The translations under genes were made by a program, and so were the position numbers. A stretch of DNA of 35,939 nucleotides from Planctomycetota bacterium. GTDB lineage: Bacteria; Planctomycetota; Planctomycetia; Pirellulales; Pirellulaceae. The notes under the pieces were generated by a model. It was given only the letters and a program-made list of their open reading frames with translations, was not told the DNA's origin and did no database searches. Positions 33,655-35,939 of this stretch are shown piece by piece (the stretch's first letter is position 1; every line of letters starts with the position of its first letter). The DNA is taken from positions 1 to 35,939 of the forward strand of contig JAEZAS010000192.1 of assembly GCA_023430365.1 (NCBI GenBank). Reading direction: 5' to 3'.

Positions 33655-33660
33655 TATAAT
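33655..33660 (+). promoter_or_regulatory. -10 element (TATAAT) for the PLD-like gene
   Basis: A perfect TATAAT in CTATATAATCGG lies 134 bases before the GTG start at 33795. No good -35 hexamer is at 17 bases, so only the -10 part is supported. Confidence 0.45.
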
Positions 33661-33794
33661 CGGAAGTCGCGCTCCGTACCCGAGGCAGTTTGCGTCTATC
33701 TTCTTGATGAGTTTTGACGTAACTCTCTGCCGGCTAGAGGGATAAAAATTTCTAGAATTTTTCCGCTGAGCACCCGTTTTCGATCAAGTTTGAA

Positions 33795-34685
33795 GTGCTG
33801 ATCGGCCGTGAATGGATACACTGCCAACTCGACGACCCGGCGTACCAGAGAGGTTGCGTGCGAATGAGAAATGAGAAAGCACAGCAGCGGGACCAGTTGA
33901 TCCGCGAGTTTGGGATATTGATGCAGCCGTTCGAAGAGTTGGCTAAGCGAAATGTCCCGCCAGTGCTCCATGACTATCGACTGGCGATTGCAAAGGTGCT
34001 GGCCGGCGACAACGCTTGGCGGGGTGCTGCTAAACAATTTGCCACATTCGCGCATGATGTCGTGTTCATGTCAGAGTGGAGCGATATTGCACACGTTCCG
34101 GAGCGGCTTCGGAGAGACGTACAATCCCGAATGCCTACCCTGGCTAACGACCCCGCGCAGTTGCAACTGGAGACAAAGATGATGCTGCAGAATGCGACTG
34201 ACCGCTTCTTTCACCTGCTAGACTCTATTCCGGTCGGTTGGGAGCCCGTTCTATTCGAGGCCAATACACCTTTCACTTCGTACTTGCGGGTCCGCGAGGC
34301 GTTGGCAGTGGTCAACACTCGGCTCTACTACTTTGACCGTTATCTCCACGAGGACTTCTTTCCGCTGTTCCTAAGGACAGTTCCTCGCACTGTGGAGGTC
34401 CGATTAGTTACAACGAAAGGTGATGCGACTTACGGGGTCCGGCACGTGACGCCAGTTTCGGACTTGGCCCGGCAGGAGTTCAAAAACTATCAGTTGGTAC
34501 AGGTCAATGCGGCAGACATTCACGATAGAAACCTGTGGGTGGACGACCAGAACTTCACTTTAGGGCCGGGTACAGCAAGGGCGGGGTTCGCACTCACTAA
34601 CTTTGGTCCAGCAGATAGCTCACCCAAGGCACGGCAAGATTTGGAAGCCGTTATTGGCAGAGGATTGGTTGTTCACCAGTCGTAG
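33795..34685 (+). CDS. PLD-like domain protein, element cargo
   Basis: A 296-residue soluble protein. The N-terminal ~150 residues are helical. The C-terminal part reads like a phospholipase D-like domain: SYLRVREALAVVNTRLYYFD, then YLHEDFFPLFLRTV, VEVRLVTTKG, and IHDRNLWVDDQNFTLGP. The last block fits H-x-[KR]-x4-D with arginine in place of lysine (H243, R245, D250). Single-motif PLD-like domains are found as effectors in some defence proteins and in membrane or nucleic acid binding proteins. The start is GTG 33795; ATG 33864 is an alternative. It has its own terminator and is the clearest cargo-type gene. Confidence 0.7.
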   Translation: MLIGREWIHCQLDDPAYQRGCVRMRNEKAQQRDQLIREFGILMQPFEELAKRNVPPVLHDYRLAIAKVLAGDNAWRGAAKQFATFAHDVVFMSEWSDIAHVPERLRRDVQSRMPTLANDPAQLQLETKMMLQNATDRFFHLLDSIPVGWEPVLFEANTPFTSYLRVREALAVVNTRLYYFDRYLHEDFFPLFLRTVPRTVEVRLVTTKGDATYGVRHVTPVSDLARQEFKNYQLVQVNAADIHDRNLWVDDQNFTLGPGTARAGFALTNFGPADSSPKARQDLEAVIGRGLVVHQS

Positions 34686-34721
34686 GTGACTTTGTCCATC
34701 ACAGATTAAAACAACAGGAGC

Positions 34722-34750
34722 ACCGAGGTTCGTCAGAACCTCGGTTTCCT
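34722..34750 (+). terminator. intrinsic terminator of the PLD-like gene
   Basis: ACCGAGGTTC (34722-34731) and GAACCTCGGT (34736-34745) form a 10-bp stem with a four-base loop, followed by TTCCTTG. Confidence 0.85.
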
Positions 34751-34782
34751 TGTACTCCTCTTATTTGGTTTTTATTTATTTA

Positions 34783-34871
34783 TGTCCCACCTGTGGGACA
34801 CAGTGATGTCCCACCTGCGGGACAACTAATGTCCCATCCTGGGACACAGGGGTACGTCCCAGGATGGGACA
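34783..34871. repeat. array of four TGTCCC/GGGACA palindromes
   Basis: TGTCCCACCTGTGGGACA (34783-34800), TGTCCCACCTGCGGGACA (34807-34824), TGTCCCATCCTGGGACA (34830-34846) and CGTCCCAGGATGGGACA (34855-34871) lie 5-8 bases apart. The third and fourth are inverted copies of each other, giving a 15-bp outer stem that could also terminate the neighbouring gene. Further half sites are at 35421-35430 (TGTCCCACCT), 35479-35487 (CGGGACAAC) and 35611-35619 (CCTGGGACA). An operator or iteron-like origin for the adjacent winged-helix protein is likely. Confidence 0.8.
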
Positions 34872-34875
34872 TCGT

Positions 34876-35367
34876 TCACCCAAACTGTCCCCACGTCGGA
34901 TGCTTCTTTCGCTCTTTGCGTTGGAAGCGGGGGTTGCTCCGAAATCGTTTGATCAGTTCAGCGTCCGTGCTGTACGTTGCAGCAACGTCCGCCACGATCA
35001 AGCAGCGATTGATCTTAATGAAACGTTTCGCAGGCATGCCCCTCGTCTCGACCTTCACGTAACCACGCAGTTCTAAGCTCTTGAGGATGCGGTGCTGGGT
35101 GCTGCGAGGAATCTGTAAGGCTGCCTCCATAGTCTTGGCTGTACAGAAGAACTCTCCGCTCCTTGTTAGCTGTTCCGTCATCTCGTACATGTCTCGCAGT
35201 CCCCACAGGTAGGCGAGGACTTTTGCTTCACTGTCTGTCATGAGTTGCCAGTACGGCATTGGAATCCTCACAAACGTACCCATGAACAACTGGTCGCTGT
35301 ACTCCTGCGACCTCGGGGATAGCTCGCGCTTCTTGCACTTGCCACGCTCTAAATTCGGTTTACTCAT
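34876..35367 (-). CDS. winged-helix protein, replication-initiator or regulator-like
   Basis: A 163-residue protein starting MSKPNLERGKCKKREL. The N-terminus is basic. The central and C-terminal parts (FVRIPMPYWQLMTDSEAKVL, FCTAKTMEAALQIPRSTQHR, ILKSLELRGYVKVETRG) form a clear winged-helix fold with the recognition helix in PRSTQHRILKSL, as in replication initiators of plasmids and satellites and in some regulators. The stop lies five bases from the palindrome array. The chosen ATG at 35367 has AAAGGG upstream and leaves the half site TGTCCCACCT (35421) in its promoter region; a longer frame from 35442 would place it in the coding part. Confidence 0.72.
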   Translation of the reverse strand: MSKPNLERGKCKKRELSPRSQEYSDQLFMGTFVRIPMPYWQLMTDSEAKVLAYLWGLRDMYEMTEQLTRSGEFFCTAKTMEAALQIPRSTQHRILKSLELRGYVKVETRGMPAKRFIKINRCLIVADVAATYSTDAELIKRFRSNPRFQRKERKKHPTWGQFG

Positions 35368-35621
35368 TTCCACGCCCTTTCCGTGGCCCTTGGAAAACGC
35401 CTGGGGCAAGTGGGCAAGGGTGTCCCACCTTTCGGTTGCCACCCGTCGATGACAACCTAGCCCCGGCTAAGTTAAAGTCGGGACAACATCGACAATGCGA
35501 ACGGTGGTCTACGTCCGGCTACAGGTCGCCTACCAGCCGCACATTGGGGTTGTCTGTGCCCGGTGAGGTTCCCTGGCTGGTTACCCGTAGACCGTCGCGA
35601 CAAATCGCAACCTGGGACACC
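35368..35621. promoter_or_regulatory. divergent control region at the right end of the element
   Basis: This region lies between the winged-helix gene (minus) and the yjbQ start (plus) and must drive both. It contains three half sites related to the palindrome array (35421-35430, 35479-35487, 35611-35619); the last sits directly before the yjbQ ATG. No standard promoter hexamers were clear. Confidence 0.45.
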
Positions 35622-35939
35622 ATGAAGACACTGACCAAAGAAATCTGGATGAATGTGCCCGAGCGGCGGGCGATCGTTTCGATCCATAAAGAGATTGAGC
35701 GGTACGTCCGCGAGAGCGGAGTGGCTGATGGCCTCGTGCTCATAAACGCCATGCACATCACCGCTTCCGTGTTCATTAACGACAACGAAAGCGGGCTGCA
35801 CCACGACTATGAAGTGTGGCTGGAGAACTTGGCCCCATTCGACCCTTCGACCAAACGCTACCACCACAACCCGACCGGAGAGGACAATGCCGACGCCCAT
35901 CTCAAGCGGCAGGTAATGGGCCGCGAGGTGGTTGTGGCC
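35622..35939 (+). CDS. yjbQ: YjbQ (UPF0047) family protein, restored chimera, 3' end outside window
   Basis: The frame starts at ATG 35622 (MKTLTKEIWMNVPERR) and stays open to the window end (106 codons). The family blocks are SGVADGLVLINAMHITASVF, INDNESGLHHDYEVWLENLA and YHHNPTGEDNADAHLKRQ with the conserved histidines. YjbQ proteins are small trimers with thiamine-phosphate synthase activity in vitro. The first 41 codons differ from the left-side fragment (about 45 % identity by eye) and are best explained as element DNA supplying a new gene start, while everything after AAC (35745-35747) is the original host 3' part. Confidence 0.85.
   Translation, partial: MKTLTKEIWMNVPERRAIVSIHKEIERYVRESGVADGLVLINAMHITASVFINDNESGLHHDYEVWLENLAPFDPSTKRYHHNPTGEDNADAHLKRQVMGREVVVA
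35745..35747. other. proposed attR core (AAC)
   Basis: The asparagine codon at the same position of yjbQ as the left core. To its right the sequence (GCC ATG CAC ATC) continues the protein expected after the left fragment. Confidence 0.6.

Larger units (their letters stand above)
25521..35747. mobile_element. ~10.2 kb integrative element inserted in yjbQ
   Basis: The element runs from the broken yjbQ 5' fragment (left) to a position inside a second yjbQ reading frame (right). Its DNA is visibly lower in GC than the flanks. Contents in order: large serine recombinase, two small proteins, TerL, TerS, a small unknown gene, a small serine recombinase, a lysine-rich protein, a DUF3102-like/DUF6884 fusion, a PLD-like protein, a palindrome array and a winged-helix protein. 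There is no portal, capsid, protease or tail gene. Removing it and joining at AAC restores one uninterrupted yjbQ frame. It could be a phage satellite, a decayed prophage or an integrated plasmid. Confidence 0.8.

Noticed and set aside
34783..34871. CRISPR array
   Set aside because: The repeats are short palindromes with 5-8 base gaps, no spacers of CRISPR length and no cas genes.

Overview
The window is high-GC bacterial DNA, most likely from a planctomycete of the Pirellulales type. The signs are a DUF1501 protein with a Tat signal, a DUF1559/H-X-DG type protein encoded with an ECF sigma factor, two secreted ThuA-domain proteins, a secreted Gfo/Idh/MocA oxidoreductase and a secreted EF-hand protein. 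No rRNA, tRNA or CRISPR array was seen.

Positions 1-25.4 kb are chromosome. The order is: the 3' end of an ABC-F ATPase gene, a cupin, an isopropylmalate/isocitrate dehydrogenase family enzyme, an orphan DUF433 antitoxin with a decayed toxin start beside a cluster of small hairpins, an SDR, a DUF454 membrane protein, a secreted oxidoreductase, a methyltransferase and a purine-permease-like transporter. Next come an ECF sigma factor translationally coupled to a membrane protein that looks like an anti-sigma/DUF1559 fusion, a divergent phosphoglycerate kinase, and a rpmA-obg-coaX run (obg and coaX overlap by ATGA). After these are a secreted planctomycete-type protein, transketolase, a second palindrome cluster, DUF1501, a TylF-like methyltransferase, the EF-hand protein, a small HTH-like protein with two DUF5985-type membrane proteins, two ThuA proteins around a small coupled gene, and a DUF488 protein.

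Positions about 25.52-35.75 kb form a ~10.2 kb integrated mobile element of visibly lower GC. It interrupts a yjbQ (UPF0047) gene. The host 5' end is left as a 47-codon fragment on the left. A full-looking yjbQ start on the right, apparently brought by the element, continues into the host 3' part. The element carries a large serine recombinase at its left end, a terminase pair (TerS, TerL) with two small companion genes but no portal, capsid or tail genes, a second small serine recombinase, a lysine-rich basic protein, a DUF3102-like/DUF6884 fusion, a PLD-like cargo protein, and a winged-helix initiator- or regulator-like gene next to an array of four TGTCCC/GGGACA palindromes. This combination suggests a phage-satellite-like or plasmid-like integrative element, and it is the most novel part of the window.

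The recombinase reading frame crosses the left junction into yjbQ antisense. If the excised circle is reconstructed at the shared AAC core, the frame would stop immediately after the junction. This supports the proposed element ends.
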